Origin: Promethearchaeota archaeon
GTDB lineage: Archaea > Asgardarchaeota > Lokiarchaeia > Sigyniarchaeales > SOKP01
Length of the DNA stretch: 64,000 nucleotides
Direction of reading: 5' to 3'
Assembly: GCA_019058245.1 (NCBI GenBank)
Contig: JAHPZJ010000028.1
Location: 160,403-224,402, forward strand
Made by a program: the position numbers and the translations under genes. The notes under the pieces are model-generated. The model searched no databases. It was not told where the DNA came from and was given only the letters and a program-made list of their open reading frames with translations. Within the stretch, counting starts at the first letter, position 1; every line of letters begins with the position of its first letter. Shown here in pieces: positions 7,855 to 17,879 of the stretch.

Positions 7855-10050
7855 TTAAGATAATTTACTTAATCCTTTTAATAAATTTCTAGAATCTTGA
7901 ACTGAAAATAGATTGTATTTAGCACTGCTTCTTTCAAGTCCAATTCTTATTGAATATGTAGTTTTAGGAGCTATATTAAACATATCCTCATCAGTTTTAT
8001 CATCTCCTAAAATTAAAATAAAATCCCATTCTTCTTTAAATAATGTAGTTGAGATCGCATGTCCTTTATTTATCATAGCACTTTTTACTTCTACTACTTT
8101 ATTTCCATCTAATACATTTAAATCAGTATTATAACAATAGTTCTCTAATATATTGATTAATTCTCTTGATCTAACATTACCTAAATCAAATTCTGCTTTT
8201 CTATAATGCCAAGCTAGACTATATTCTTTTTCTTCAATGAAGGAACCTGGTGTTCTGTATGTAAATTTCTCTAGGATCGGGAGTATATTATCTTTCCATT
8301 CAGTCATTAAGATTTCAACCATTTTCCATTCTTTGTTTAGTTTTTTAGTCCAAATTCCATGTTCTGCGATTAACTCGATATTAATATCTTTAAACCAAAT
8401 ATCTAATGTCTGTTTATCTCGTCCACTTACAATTATTACTTTATTCCTTTTATCGTTACTAATTTTTTTAAGAGTATTTAGGATTTCATCATCTGGTCTT
8501 GCGTGATCAGGATTCTTATAGAATTGTACTAAAGTACCATCATAATCTAAAATTATTAATCTTTTCTTGCTATTTTCATAGTCTTTTAAAAGATTTTCTT
8601 TAGATGTGGAAGATAAAAGTCTTAAGGTTTTATCTTGAGGTATAATTTTAGTTTCCTTAAGATTTTCAATAAAATCTTCAGCCCATCTTATAACATCATA
8701 ATTTTCAATCCGTTTTTGCATTTTTAATATTTTTCTTTTTTTACGTTCTTCTGGCATTTCAATTGCTTCCTTTAAAGCTTCAACGATTTGTTTTCTATTA
8801 TTTGTATTAATGATAATTGATTCATATAATTCTTTTGCGGCTCCTGCAGTTTCACTTAAAATTAATACACCATTTCCGTCAACTTTTGAAGAAATATATT
8901 CTTTTGCTATAAGATTCATACCATCTCTTATAGGGGTAATGAGTGCTACATCAGCTATTCGATATAAAGATATTAATTGTTCTAAAGATAAAGGGCGATG
9001 GATATACAATATTGGATTCCATTCAATAGTACTAAATCGTCCATTTATTTTTCCTACAAGTTCATCAATATCACTTTTTAAAACTTGATATTCCTCTACT
9101 TTTGATCTAGATGGTGCAATCACAAAAATTAAAATAATCTTTTCTTGATAATTAGGATAAGATTTTAAAAACAATTCATAAGACAAGAGTCTCTCTAAAA
9201 TACCCTTGGTATAATCCAATCTATCTAATGATAGAATAATTTTTCGTTCTCCTATTTCTTCTTTGATTCTTTGGCTTTCATTTAAAATTTCTGAACTTTG
9301 AGCTGTATTATGATATTTTTTATAATCAATTCCCATAGGGAAGCAATCTACTTTTATTGTTCTCCCTTGTAAATAAATTTTATTCATTTTTATATCCAAT
9401 CCTAAAATTCGATGAGTACTGCTTAAAAAATGCCTTTCATAATCATACGTGTGAAAACCTAGTAAGTCTGAACCTAAAAGACCTTCAAGAATTTCTTCTC
9501 GCCAAGGAATTAAACGAAAAATTTCATAAGAAGGGAATGGAATATGTAAAAAAAAACCGATAGTAGAGTCGTGGATACTCTGTTTTATAAGATTAGGTAA
9601 TAGCATTAAATGATAGTCATGGACCCAAATAATATCATTTTGACGAAAAATTTGTAAAATTATTTTATGAAATTTTTTATTAATTGATTTATATGCTTCC
9701 CATAATTTATCATCAAAAGTAGTATATTGTATAAAGTAATGAAAAAGAGGCCAAATTGTTATATTACAAAAACCAGCATAAAATTCATCAATTTCCTTTT
9801 TTTTAAGGAATACGGGATAGAAATTAAATTTAGATATTAATTCTTTTTCTATTTCTTCTTTTTTATCTTCAATTAATTCTAATTCAATCCCAGGCCAACC
9901 TATCCAAATGCTGTTATGAGTTTTATGAAAAGAGCTCAATCCTGTAGTTAATCCTCCTAAGCTTCTTTTAAAAATGACCTTATCATTTTCTATTTTAATA
10001 GTTACAGGTAATCTGTTTGAAATAAAAATTAATTTATTTTTATTAGTCAT
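7855..10050 (-). CDS. Trehalose-6-phosphate synthase/phosphatase fusion (OtsA-OtsB)
   Basis: A bifunctional protein of 731 residues. Residues 1 to about 475 are a GT20 trehalose-6-phosphate synthase: SNRLPV near the N-terminus, GGLTTGLSSF, the WVHDYHLMLLPN block, FLHIPFPS, LDRLDYTKG and the donor-site DGMNLIAKEY. Residues about 490-731 are a HAD-type phosphatase with ILDYDGTLV (nucleophile Asp), a VSGRD motif and GDDKTDEDMF. Together they convert NDP-glucose plus glucose-6-phosphate to trehalose. The start at ATG 10050 is preceded by an AAGTGAT that can act as a ribosome binding site. It is the likely first gene of a two-gene operon with treT. Confidence 0.93.
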   Translation of the reverse strand: MTNKNKLIFISNRLPVTIKIENDKVIFKRSLGGLTTGLSSFHKTHNSIWIGWPGIELELIEDKKEEIEKELISKFNFYPVFLKKKEIDEFYAGFCNITIWPLFHYFIQYTTFDDKLWEAYKSINKKFHKIILQIFRQNDIIWVHDYHLMLLPNLIKQSIHDSTIGFFLHIPFPSYEIFRLIPWREEILEGLLGSDLLGFHTYDYERHFLSSTHRILGLDIKMNKIYLQGRTIKVDCFPMGIDYKKYHNTAQSSEILNESQRIKEEIGERKIILSLDRLDYTKGILERLLSYELFLKSYPNYQEKIILIFVIAPSRSKVEEYQVLKSDIDELVGKINGRFSTIEWNPILYIHRPLSLEQLISLYRIADVALITPIRDGMNLIAKEYISSKVDGNGVLILSETAGAAKELYESIIINTNNRKQIVEALKEAIEMPEERKKRKILKMQKRIENYDVIRWAEDFIENLKETKIIPQDKTLRLLSSTSKENLLKDYENSKKRLIILDYDGTLVQFYKNPDHARPDDEILNTLKKISNDKRNKVIIVSGRDKQTLDIWFKDINIELIAEHGIWTKKLNKEWKMVEILMTEWKDNILPILEKFTYRTPGSFIEEKEYSLAWHYRKAEFDLGNVRSRELINILENYCYNTDLNVLDGNKVVEVKSAMINKGHAISTTLFKEEWDFILILGDDKTDEDMFNIAPKTTYSIRIGLERSSAKYNLFSVQDSRNLLKGLSKLS

Positions 10051-10126
10051 TTAATCACTTGAAGAGTTCTTTTTATTATTATAATATAATTTTTTATTTC
10101 ATATGAAAAAATTTCATGCTTATATT

Positions 10127-10333
10127 TTATTTTTTATCCCAATTTCTCATCTTTTCTAAATTTTTGAATTCTTCTCCTGGTGGATGATATATCTCCTTAG
10201 TTGATATATAAGAGTCTTTTATTTCATCCAGTAATGGCAATTCTTTACTACATGAATTACAAATTAGAATATTTTTAATATTTTTTTTACCTGGTCCTAA
10301 AAGTCCACCACATTTTTCGCAAAATTCAACTAT
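10127..10333 (-). CDS. Small zinc-ribbon protein (RpoM/TFIIS N-terminal-like), ATA start
   Basis: A 68-codon frame too short for most gene callers. It reads VEFCEKCGGLLGPGKK at the start, then ICNSC, giving a CxxC...CxxC zinc ribbon. It continues with a region containing STKEIYHPPGEE and ends KMRNWDKK at TAA 10127-10129. The N-terminus closely follows the MVEFCxKCGGLL pattern of archaeal RPB9/TFS-type zinc ribbons. The codon that should be Met is ATA (10331-10333), and an in-frame TAA lies two codons further upstream, so no ATG, GTG or TTG start is available. It lies just upstream of otsA-otsB on the same strand. Its function is unknown. Confidence 0.6.
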   Translation of the reverse strand: MVEFCEKCGGLLGPGKKNIKNILICNSCSKELPLLDEIKDSYISTKEIYHPPGEEFKNLEKMRNWDKK

Positions 10334-10971
10334 GTTTAATTAAACATCTGATGTTTTATTGTTTTTTGTTTTTATAAGAATATTAATTCAAATTCTTCTT
10401 CTTTTTGATATCTCTAAACCATTTTTATAATTTTTTATGAATTACTAATATTAAATGCTTAAATATCCATTAGATATTATGTAAAATTAACCAAATTGAT
10501 TATATTACTAAAAATATCATAAATAAAGACCGAAAAATTTTTTTTTTTTTATTTTTGAATATCTTATTTGATACTGAGGTCAATTTAAAGTGATAATTAA
10601 GCTAAAAGGATATCAAATCATTTTTATATCTATTTTACTAAAAAAATTAGGATATTTAATTTTTTCTAAAAATAAAGAAAAATTATAAGATATTTTAATT
10701 AATACTTTTACATATTCACTTATAATAGATATTTTGAAACGGAATTTTCTTCTTTTTTAAATATTTGATTTTTAATTTTTTTCTTCCCGATTAATGGAAA
10801 TTCAAATATTTCCCTTGAGAATAAAGAACTTGACAAATTGATATTTTCCTTGAAATTTTTTCTATTAGATTAATAAGTTCTCGAAAATTTTATTAGAACT
10901 TTATGATTTAATTTAAATTATAATTCTTTATTATCAAAAATAAATTATTAATTCATTATAGCTCTTATAAA
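10334..10971. other. AT-rich intergenic stretch
   Basis: About 640 bp without a recognised gene between the divergent zinc-ribbon and HgdB-like genes. Long A/T runs dominate, including a T-rich tract near 10540-10555. I see no CRISPR, tRNA or convincing inverted repeat. Confidence 0.4.
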
Positions 10972-12327
10972 ATGAGTATATACGCTGATGATGTCGTAAA
11001 CTTTACCTCCGTCTTAAAAATTGCATATAATTTCTTAACAGGTAGAGAGTATTTGCAAAAAAAGAAATCTAAAGAAAGGAAAACCTTAATTTCTGTAGCT
11101 TCAGGATTTCCTGATCTGGTATTTGCAGCTGATTCCATACCCGTTTTTCCCATTCGTATGGAAAAATTTAAGCTTAATTTATATTTACTTGCTTTAAACA
11201 CAGCAACAGGTCTATTTGGTTGGGATCTTACTACAAAATTGTTAGGAATCGCAAGACAAATAGATTTTTTAAAAATCGTAGATAATGTTTTAAATGACGT
11301 TATTAGTACTATCAATAAAAGATATAATAAATTTTATGAATTAGCTATTCAGAAGAATGTTTCACCCAAGTTTTGCTTTGGTGTTAAATCACTTTATGGA
11401 ATGCATCTCTCAAAATCAAATAATTGTGATTGCAGTTTAGATTTTACCCTAAGATGTAAGAAATATAATGATTATCTGAAATCACTAAAAGAATTAATTC
11501 CAAACCAAATATGGTTAGAAATTCCTTCGATCAATACACAGGATGAGGGTAATGCATTAGAAATTATGATCACTAACCTGAAAAAAGTGATTCAAGAATT
11601 AGAAAGTATCTCTGGCAATATTGTTACTGATAATAGTTTAAAAAAGCAGTTTCGCATTGGAAACCAAGTTAAGCGATATTATAAAACAATAATTTATGAT
11701 ATTGGTAACTCAGATTTTTATCCGTGTAATTCTGCAACGTTCGCGGAAATCTTAGCATTATTAACTATTTCATTTCAAGATTATAACTCAAATGCTCAAA
11801 GATATTTAGAAAATCTTAGTCATTTAGTAAAAGAAATGAAAATGCGTATTCAAAAAGGAGTAGGAATGGATGTTTCTAATAGACCAAGAATCTTATTAAC
11901 TCCAATATTCAATGGGTGGGAACCAAAAGCTCAAGAAATTATACATGATTTAGGAGGGAGAGTTATTTATTCAGATTGGGATTCACTTGGATTGTTAGAA
12001 GAAATATCTGTTTCGAAGAATTCTGATCCAATTGAAGCTTATGCTCACTTCCTTTTGAATAGTTCAAAAAAAGGTTTATTCTGCTTAGATAATTATGAAT
12101 CACTAATTAATTCCTATAAAAACTATGTTAAAAAAACTAAAGTTGATGGTCTTATAATTAATCAACTTGAAGATTGTCATATAGATCCAAGTTGTTATGA
12201 ATTAATGAAAAATAAAATCAGAATTGAAAATAAAATACCTTCTGTTAGTATTAAATTTAAAAAGATTGGTGAAAATTTAGAAAAAACTAAAGTTACTCTG
12301 AAGTCTTTTATGGAATTATATGGTTGA
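10972..12327 (+). CDS. 2-hydroxyacyl-CoA dehydratase D-component-like protein (HgdB/FldBC family)
   Basis: The 451-residue protein follows the two-lobe plan of the HGD-D family. An N-terminal lobe contains the GFPDLVFAADSIPVFPIR stretch. Further on there is a segment with CDCSLDFTLRCKK and then IWLEIPS. The C-terminal lobe begins PRILLTPIFNGWEPKAQEII and continues with DLGGRVIYSDWDS. Family members carry a [4Fe-4S] cluster and dehydrate 2-hydroxyacyl-CoAs or reduce aromatic rings (benzoyl-CoA, BzdN/O type). They need an ATP-dependent activator (HgdC) and a partner subunit, neither of which is nearby. A stand-alone role is therefore unclear. Start ATG 10972. Confidence 0.65.
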   Translation: MSIYADDVVNFTSVLKIAYNFLTGREYLQKKKSKERKTLISVASGFPDLVFAADSIPVFPIRMEKFKLNLYLLALNTATGLFGWDLTTKLLGIARQIDFLKIVDNVLNDVISTINKRYNKFYELAIQKNVSPKFCFGVKSLYGMHLSKSNNCDCSLDFTLRCKKYNDYLKSLKELIPNQIWLEIPSINTQDEGNALEIMITNLKKVIQELESISGNIVTDNSLKKQFRIGNQVKRYYKTIIYDIGNSDFYPCNSATFAEILALLTISFQDYNSNAQRYLENLSHLVKEMKMRIQKGVGMDVSNRPRILLTPIFNGWEPKAQEIIHDLGGRVIYSDWDSLGLLEEISVSKNSDPIEAYAHFLLNSSKKGLFCLDNYESLINSYKNYVKKTKVDGLIINQLEDCHIDPSCYELMKNKIRIENKIPSVSIKFKKIGENLEKTKVTLKSFMELYG

Positions 12328-12337
12328 AATTTGAGAA

Positions 12338-12910
12338 TTACATTCCAAAGAAGTCAGATGGCTTTAATAAGTGCTGATCCTCTTCTTTCTCCTTTTTCGC
12401 CTTTTCATGGGGATCAACCCATTCTGCTTCTCCACCAGATGCTTGAGTTGTTGCTCCTCCAGGTGCTTTTAATCCTGTTGGTTTTAAGTTAATATCTGCT
12501 GATATTGCTTCTGGTTGTTGTCCTACTGCTACCGGGGCTGCTGGAACATAGGTTATCCCTCCTGCTTTTAAAACCTTTAATTCACTCAATACTTTTTCTA
12601 GATTCATTGTTTGTACGCTCTTATTCATTGTATCCATTATTTCTTTTAGAGATTTAGATGTTTCTCTTAATCCCTTTGGATTAATTCCTGTCAGTAGTGA
12701 ATCTAAATTAGCCGCTATGTTATCATTTAATTCTTTTAACGAATCTAAGACAGTACTCCAGTGTTTATTCATTTGTGATTCTATGGCACTAATCATTTTA
12801 ATTGTTTCATTCATAAAATTAACATGTGCTTCATAGCGTTCCTCGTCCTTAGCTCTAAGGTCCGAGATGAGCATTATTAATTTCCGTAGAGCTTCTTTTT
12901 CTTCACTCAT
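12338..12910 (-). CDS. Coiled-coil protein with disordered tail ending in LLKPSDFFGM
   Basis: I do not recognise the 190-residue protein. Residues 1-110 are mainly helical and charged, with hydrophobic spacing typical of a coiled coil. Residues 115-160 are low in structure and rich in Ala, Pro, Gly and Gln. The end is a Lys/Glu-rich stretch followed by the terminal LLKPSDFFGM, which looks like a short linear binding motif. No signal peptide or membrane helix is present. It is convergent with the HgdB-like gene, with only 10 bp between the stops. A scaffold or adaptor role is possible but is inference. Confidence 0.6.
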   Translation of the reverse strand: MSEEKEALRKLIMLISDLRAKDEERYEAHVNFMNETIKMISAIESQMNKHWSTVLDSLKELNDNIAANLDSLLTGINPKGLRETSKSLKEIMDTMNKSVQTMNLEKVLSELKVLKAGGITYVPAAPVAVGQQPEAISADINLKPTGLKAPGGATTQASGGEAEWVDPHEKAKKEKEEDQHLLKPSDFFGM

Positions 12911-13042
12911 TTTTTACCAAAAAATATATTATTTTTTCTATTATAATTATGATTATAAATAAATTTATATGTATGCATATAAAAAAACAAATCTGTTATA
13001 ATTCCATTAATTTATTTGAATTAAATTAAAAAAAAAAAGGAA

Positions 13043-14536
13043 ATGACAGTTATCGCCACAAAATGGATTAAAAATCCAAAAATCTATGAAATTAACACTT
13101 GGCCTTGGTTTCAGTCTTTATCCGAAATTTATAATACCTCTATTACTTTAAATAATATTCCAGATGAAGTTTTTAATCATGAAATAAAATGTTTTGATGT
13201 TGTTTGGCTTATGGGTGTTTGGGAAAGAAGCCCTGCTAGTAAAAAAATAGCACTTGAACATCCTGATTTGCAGAAAGAGTACCATAAAGTTCTACATGAT
13301 TTTAAGGATGAGGATGTAATAGGATCTCCATATGCGGTGTACTATTATCATATTGATAATAAACTTGGTGGAGTTGATGGAATTATCAAATTCCGTAGTC
13401 AATTAAAAGAGATGGGGATTCAATTAATACTAGATTATGTTCCAAACCATATTTCAGTTGACTCTTTATGGACTTTCGAGAACAATTTATTTATTGAAGG
13501 GACTTTAGATGACTTAATGTCTCATCCTTATGATTTTTTTAGTATTTCGGAAAAAATTTTCGCCCATGGTCGTGATCCAAACTTCCCTAGTTGGACTGAT
13601 ACAATTCAAATTAATGCCTTTTCAGAAGCAGCTCGACAGAAAACAATTAAAACTCTTCTGAATATTGCGGAACTCTGTGATGGCGTTCGATGTGATATGG
13701 CAATGCTTTTAACTAATGATGTATTTCGGAGAACTTGGGGGGAAAAAGCGGGAGAACCTCCAGAAAAAGAGTTTTGGGAAGAAATCATTCCAGCTGTAAA
13801 AGAAAAATATCCAAATTTTATATTCATAGCAGAAGTATATTGGGATATGGAATGGGATCTTCAACAACAAGGATTTGATTTTTGTTATGATAAAAGGCTA
13901 TATGACAGATTAGCTCATGGAAATGCTAATACAATCAACGATCACCTTAAAGCGGAATGGAAATATCAAAGTAAATTAGTTCGTTTTATTGAAAATCATG
14001 ATGAAATGAGAGCTATAGAAAAATTTGGAGAGGAAAAATCTAAAGCTGCAGCGATTATAGCATTAACTCTGCCCGGAGCAAGATTAGTATACAATGGACA
14101 AACTCGAGGGAATAGGATAAAATTACCTGTTCAATTAGGAAGAATTCCTTTTGAAGAAACGAATAATACTATTTTTGAATTTTATCAAGATTTATTTAAA
14201 TCAATTCCAGGGAGAGAATACGGAGTAGGAAGTTGGTCTCTATGTGAATCAAAATTAGTAAAATCAAATGATTCTTCATTTACAGACATTATTTCTTATT
14301 TATGGTGGATTAATGATGATTATCGACTTATTGTTGTAAATTATAGTCCAAATTCTTCAGAAGCTCATATAAAAATAAGTCCATTTCATTTTGATACCAA
14401 TAGATGGATATTCACTGATTTACTAAAGCATAAATCATACATTTATAGTGGTAATAATTTGTATAAATATGGATTATATATTGAATTAAAAGCTTGGGAA
14501 GGATATATTTTTGATATCAAAAAAGAAAGTAATTAG
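13043..14536 (+). CDS. Glycoside hydrolase family 13 (alpha-amylase family) enzyme
   Basis: The 497-residue protein has the four GH13 conserved regions: DYVPNH (about 131-136), GVRCDMAML with the nucleophile Asp (about 212), IAEVYWD with the acid/base Glu (about 258) and FIENHDE with the transition-state Asp (about 318). A small C-terminal beta domain follows. It has no signal peptide, so it probably acts in the cytoplasm on glycogen- or maltodextrin-type glucans or on an alpha-glucosyl transfer product. Its proximity to the trehalose genes suggests a link to glucan/trehalose turnover, but the exact reaction is not readable. A poly-A tract precedes the ATG at 13043. Confidence 0.85.
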   Translation: MTVIATKWIKNPKIYEINTWPWFQSLSEIYNTSITLNNIPDEVFNHEIKCFDVVWLMGVWERSPASKKIALEHPDLQKEYHKVLHDFKDEDVIGSPYAVYYYHIDNKLGGVDGIIKFRSQLKEMGIQLILDYVPNHISVDSLWTFENNLFIEGTLDDLMSHPYDFFSISEKIFAHGRDPNFPSWTDTIQINAFSEAARQKTIKTLLNIAELCDGVRCDMAMLLTNDVFRRTWGEKAGEPPEKEFWEEIIPAVKEKYPNFIFIAEVYWDMEWDLQQQGFDFCYDKRLYDRLAHGNANTINDHLKAEWKYQSKLVRFIENHDEMRAIEKFGEEKSKAAAIIALTLPGARLVYNGQTRGNRIKLPVQLGRIPFEETNNTIFEFYQDLFKSIPGREYGVGSWSLCESKLVKSNDSSFTDIISYLWWINDDYRLIVVNYSPNSSEAHIKISPFHFDTNRWIFTDLLKHKSYIYSGNNLYKYGLYIELKAWEGYIFDIKKESN

Positions 14537-14556
14537 AAAGTTTTTTTCAAATTAAT

Positions 14557-16410
14557 TTAATGAACTGTAACAGTCTTGGCAAGATTAAGTGGTTTATCTG
14601 GATCTAAATTATGCTCTAGAGCAGCAAAATATGCCAATAACTGTAATGCAGGGATGAATGTAATTGAACTAAAGAGATTATGATATTTATCTCTTGGTTG
14701 TGGAATTCTAATGGTTATATCACTTAAATTAGTAATTTTTTCATCACTTTCTATAACTAATGATATAATTTTACCCCCTCTAGCTTTAAATTCCATTACA
14801 TTTCCTAATAATCGTTCATATGTTTCATCTGGAGGTGCAATAAATATTATAGGATATCCATCTCTTACTAATGATATAGGTCCATGTTTTGCATGAGCTG
14901 CAGAATATCCTTCAATGAATCGGCATGCAACTTCTTTTAATTTCAATCCACCTTCTTTTGCTGTCGCGATAGATGCTCCACGTGCTAGAAAGAAAAAATT
15001 AAGATTCTTCTCTAAATCACTTACAATATACTTTATTAGATCAGCATTCTTCTCAAGAAAATTTTCAATAATATCGGGAACAGATTGAAGTGCTTCATAA
15101 TACTTCTGAATTTCCTCTTGTGAATCTTTATTTTTTAACTTAGCAATTTCTAATGCAACTAATGCAAGAGTTAAAATTTGAGTTACGAAAGTTTTTGTTG
15201 CAGCTACACCAATCTCTGGTCCTGCTTGGGTTACTAATACTTTATCAGAATATCTAGTAATAGATGATCCTACTATATTTGTAATTGACAATATTTTAAT
15301 ACTTGGTTTATACTTTTTTGCCCATCTAATTGGCTCAATTAAATCAATTGTTTCTCCAGATTGAGATAATGCTATAATTATAGAATTTTCTTCGAGAGAA
15401 TTATTTAACTGCGTTTTAAACTCTGAACATTCTATTGCTTCAATATACTTCCCTAGAAATTTAGTTATTATAAATTTACCAGCTAAGGATGCGTGAAAAG
15501 ATGTTCCAGCAGCAGTAATATATATATGATCAGCAGTTAATAAAGGGATTGCAAAATCTTTTATAGAATCAGGAGAAATTTTCATCGTTCTTCTTAAAGC
15601 AGAGGGTTCTTCATAAATTTCTTTTAACATAAAATGTTGATATCCCCCCTTTTCTGCAGCATCAATATTCCAATTGATTTCTTGAACTTTCTTCTGTTTA
15701 GGTAAATCACTATTATCGATATCAAAAAATTCTACTGACCCAGCATTTAGAATCGCTAGTTCATCATCTTCCAATATATAACAGTATTTTGTGTATGGAA
15801 GAAACGCTGGTATATCCGAAGCACAATAACTTGTTTTTCCTTTATCGATTCCTATTATGAGGGGGGATTCTTTACGACAAGCAATTATGGTGTTAGGATA
15901 ATCAGCATGGCAAATTGCCAATCCATAAGCACCTTCGCACCTCTTTATTGCCGAAACAATCGCCTCTTTTAGATTTTTATTTTGTTTCAAATATTCTTCA
16001 ATTAAATGTGGAATTATTTCAGTATCTGTTTCAGATTTGAAAATATGCCCTTTAGAAAGTAGTTCTTCTTTAAGTTCTAAAAAATTTTCAAGAATACCAT
16101 TATGGATAACGGCAATCTTATCAGTACAATCGAGGTGTGGATGGCTATTTATTTTGGTTGGAGGTCCATGAGTTGCCCATCGTGTATGAGCTAATGCTAG
16201 TTTAGAACCATTTGGAAATTCATCTAATTTTAGATATTCATTAATCTCGTCAATTTTACCTGCATCTTTTTTAACAAAAAGACTATTATTATGTTGAGAT
16301 ACAATACCACACGAATCATAACCCCTATATTCCAATCTTTTAATACTTTCAAGAGCTATTTTTCCTATTTTGATATTTTGATTCGTAACTATTCCGAATA
16401 TACCACACAT
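14557..16410 (-). CDS. glmS: Glutamine--fructose-6-phosphate aminotransferase (isomerizing)
   Basis: The 617-residue protein makes glucosamine-6-phosphate from fructose-6-phosphate and glutamine, the first step towards UDP-GlcNAc. It begins MCGIFGIV, so the N-terminal nucleophile Cys is residue 2 after Met removal. The class-II glutamine amidotransferase domain fills about the first 240 residues, with RWATHG and the HNG segment. Two SIS sugar-isomerase domains follow (about 285-420 and 455-600), including the SQSGET phosphate-binding motif. The C-terminus LAKTVTVH matches the family's LAKTVTVE end. It lies 50 bp downstream of the hexomutase gene on the same strand, consistent with a glmM-glmS amino-sugar operon. 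Confidence 0.95.
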   Translation of the reverse strand: MCGIFGIVTNQNIKIGKIALESIKRLEYRGYDSCGIVSQHNNSLFVKKDAGKIDEINEYLKLDEFPNGSKLALAHTRWATHGPPTKINSHPHLDCTDKIAVIHNGILENFLELKEELLSKGHIFKSETDTEIIPHLIEEYLKQNKNLKEAIVSAIKRCEGAYGLAICHADYPNTIIACRKESPLIIGIDKGKTSYCASDIPAFLPYTKYCYILEDDELAILNAGSVEFFDIDNSDLPKQKKVQEINWNIDAAEKGGYQHFMLKEIYEEPSALRRTMKISPDSIKDFAIPLLTADHIYITAAGTSFHASLAGKFIITKFLGKYIEAIECSEFKTQLNNSLEENSIIIALSQSGETIDLIEPIRWAKKYKPSIKILSITNIVGSSITRYSDKVLVTQAGPEIGVAATKTFVTQILTLALVALEIAKLKNKDSQEEIQKYYEALQSVPDIIENFLEKNADLIKYIVSDLEKNLNFFFLARGASIATAKEGGLKLKEVACRFIEGYSAAHAKHGPISLVRDGYPIIFIAPPDETYERLLGNVMEFKARGGKIISLVIESDEKITNLSDITIRIPQPRDKYHNLFSSITFIPALQLLAYFAALEHNLDPDKPLNLAKTVTVH

Positions 16411-16460
16411 CTTTATATTATAAAATTTTTTTTAACATTATTTTAAATTCTAATAATAAC

Positions 16461-17879
16461 CTAGATTAAGTTCAATTTTTGCATCTTTTTCACAGCAATA
16501 TTATTCATTTCAATTGAATTATTGATATCAATAGTGGATTCACCAGATATTCTTAAATAGGGGCTTGTTCCAGAACGTCTAATCAAGAGCCAGCCATCTT
16601 CATAATCAAATCTACAACCATCTAACTGATTAATTTTAACAATTTTTTTTCCCAAATTATCTAAAGACTCATTTATTTCAGAAATGATTTTTTGATGTAT
16701 TTCTTCTGTAAATGGAATATCTTTAGTTAATTTAAATTTATTAGCAAAATATGGATAATGAGGAATATCCTTTAATAATTCTTTTAAAGATTTTCCAGTT
16801 TTTGTCATCATATCCAATACAATTGCAATAGTTAAAATTGAATCTGGTCCATAATGAAAATGAGGCCATATATAAGTACCAGAAGTTTCTCCTCCTATAA
16901 AACCTCCTAATTCTCGTAATGCAATTGCTACTTTAATATCTCCAACTTCTGTTCTAATAACATTGCAACCAAGAGGTTTTAATACATCCTCAATTAAACA
17001 TGATGAATTAATTGGAGTAGCAACTTGCATTTGCTCTTTTGATAATTGATTTTCCTGGATATAATATTTTGCCATTAAAGTTAACAAACGGATTGGGTCT
17101 ACGATTTCTCCATTCTCATCAAGAAAAATAACCCTATCAGCATCTCCATCAAGAGCAATCCCAATATCTTCTTCTTTGGAAATTTTTAAAAATTTAGAAA
17201 GTTTCATAAGATTCTTCTTATTTGGTTCTGAATGCCTTCCAGGAAAATTACCATCCATTTGTGAGTTTAGAGTAGTTACATTTATATTGTATTCACCTAA
17301 AAGCCGTGGTACAATTTCACATCCAGACCCATTTCCAGGATCTACAATTACATAAAGTTTATTACCATTAAATTTTATTAAACTCATTATTTCAGAAATG
17401 TGAAGATCATTTGTATCATTGATTTGTGTAACTTTTCCAATTTGATCATAATTTATTTTTATGAAATCTTTCTCATCATATATACGAGAAATTTCCATTT
17501 CTTGTTCAGGCGAAAATCCAATACCAGAGGGATTCCATAGTTTTAATCCACAATATTCTGGAGTATTATGTGAGGCGGTAATAACTACACCTGCTTCTGC
17601 ATTTAAAAATTTTAATGATGCCGCAAGAGTAGGAGTAGTAACAATTCCTAATGTTTTTACATTGCATCCACAACTTACAAGTCCAGAAATTAAAGCATAT
17701 TCAATAGGCAAAGCAGATGTACGAATATCTTTTCCTATAACTACAGTACCCCCTTTTAAATATGTACCTAATGCTAATCCTACATCAAGGCTCATAGCAG
17801 GCGTAAACATTAGATCTGATTCAGAATAATTTTTAAATACTCTTCTTATGCCACTTGTTCCAAAGATCGAAGTTGTCAT
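16461..17879 (-). CDS. glmM: Phosphoglucosamine mutase / phosphohexomutase
   Basis: Alpha-D-phosphohexomutase of 472 residues. The phosphoserine loop TASHNTPEYCG (about residue 100), the metal-binding DGDADR (about 243-248), the sugar-recognition GGETSGTYIW (about 325) and the C-terminal phosphate loop RRSGTSPYLRI are all present in order. Placement directly upstream of glmS favours glucosamine-6-phosphate to glucosamine-1-phosphate conversion. Archaeal members can also accept mannose or glucose phosphates. The start ATG at 17879 gives full family length. Confidence 0.88.
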   Translation of the reverse strand: MTTSIFGTSGIRRVFKNYSESDLMFTPAMSLDVGLALGTYLKGGTVVIGKDIRTSALPIEYALISGLVSCGCNVKTLGIVTTPTLAASLKFLNAEAGVVITASHNTPEYCGLKLWNPSGIGFSPEQEMEISRIYDEKDFIKINYDQIGKVTQINDTNDLHISEIMSLIKFNGNKLYVIVDPGNGSGCEIVPRLLGEYNINVTTLNSQMDGNFPGRHSEPNKKNLMKLSKFLKISKEEDIGIALDGDADRVIFLDENGEIVDPIRLLTLMAKYYIQENQLSKEQMQVATPINSSCLIEDVLKPLGCNVIRTEVGDIKVAIALRELGGFIGGETSGTYIWPHFHYGPDSILTIAIVLDMMTKTGKSLKELLKDIPHYPYFANKFKLTKDIPFTEEIHQKIISEINESLDNLGKKIVKINQLDGCRFDYEDGWLLIRRSGTSPYLRISGESTIDINNSIEMNNIAVKKMQKLNLI

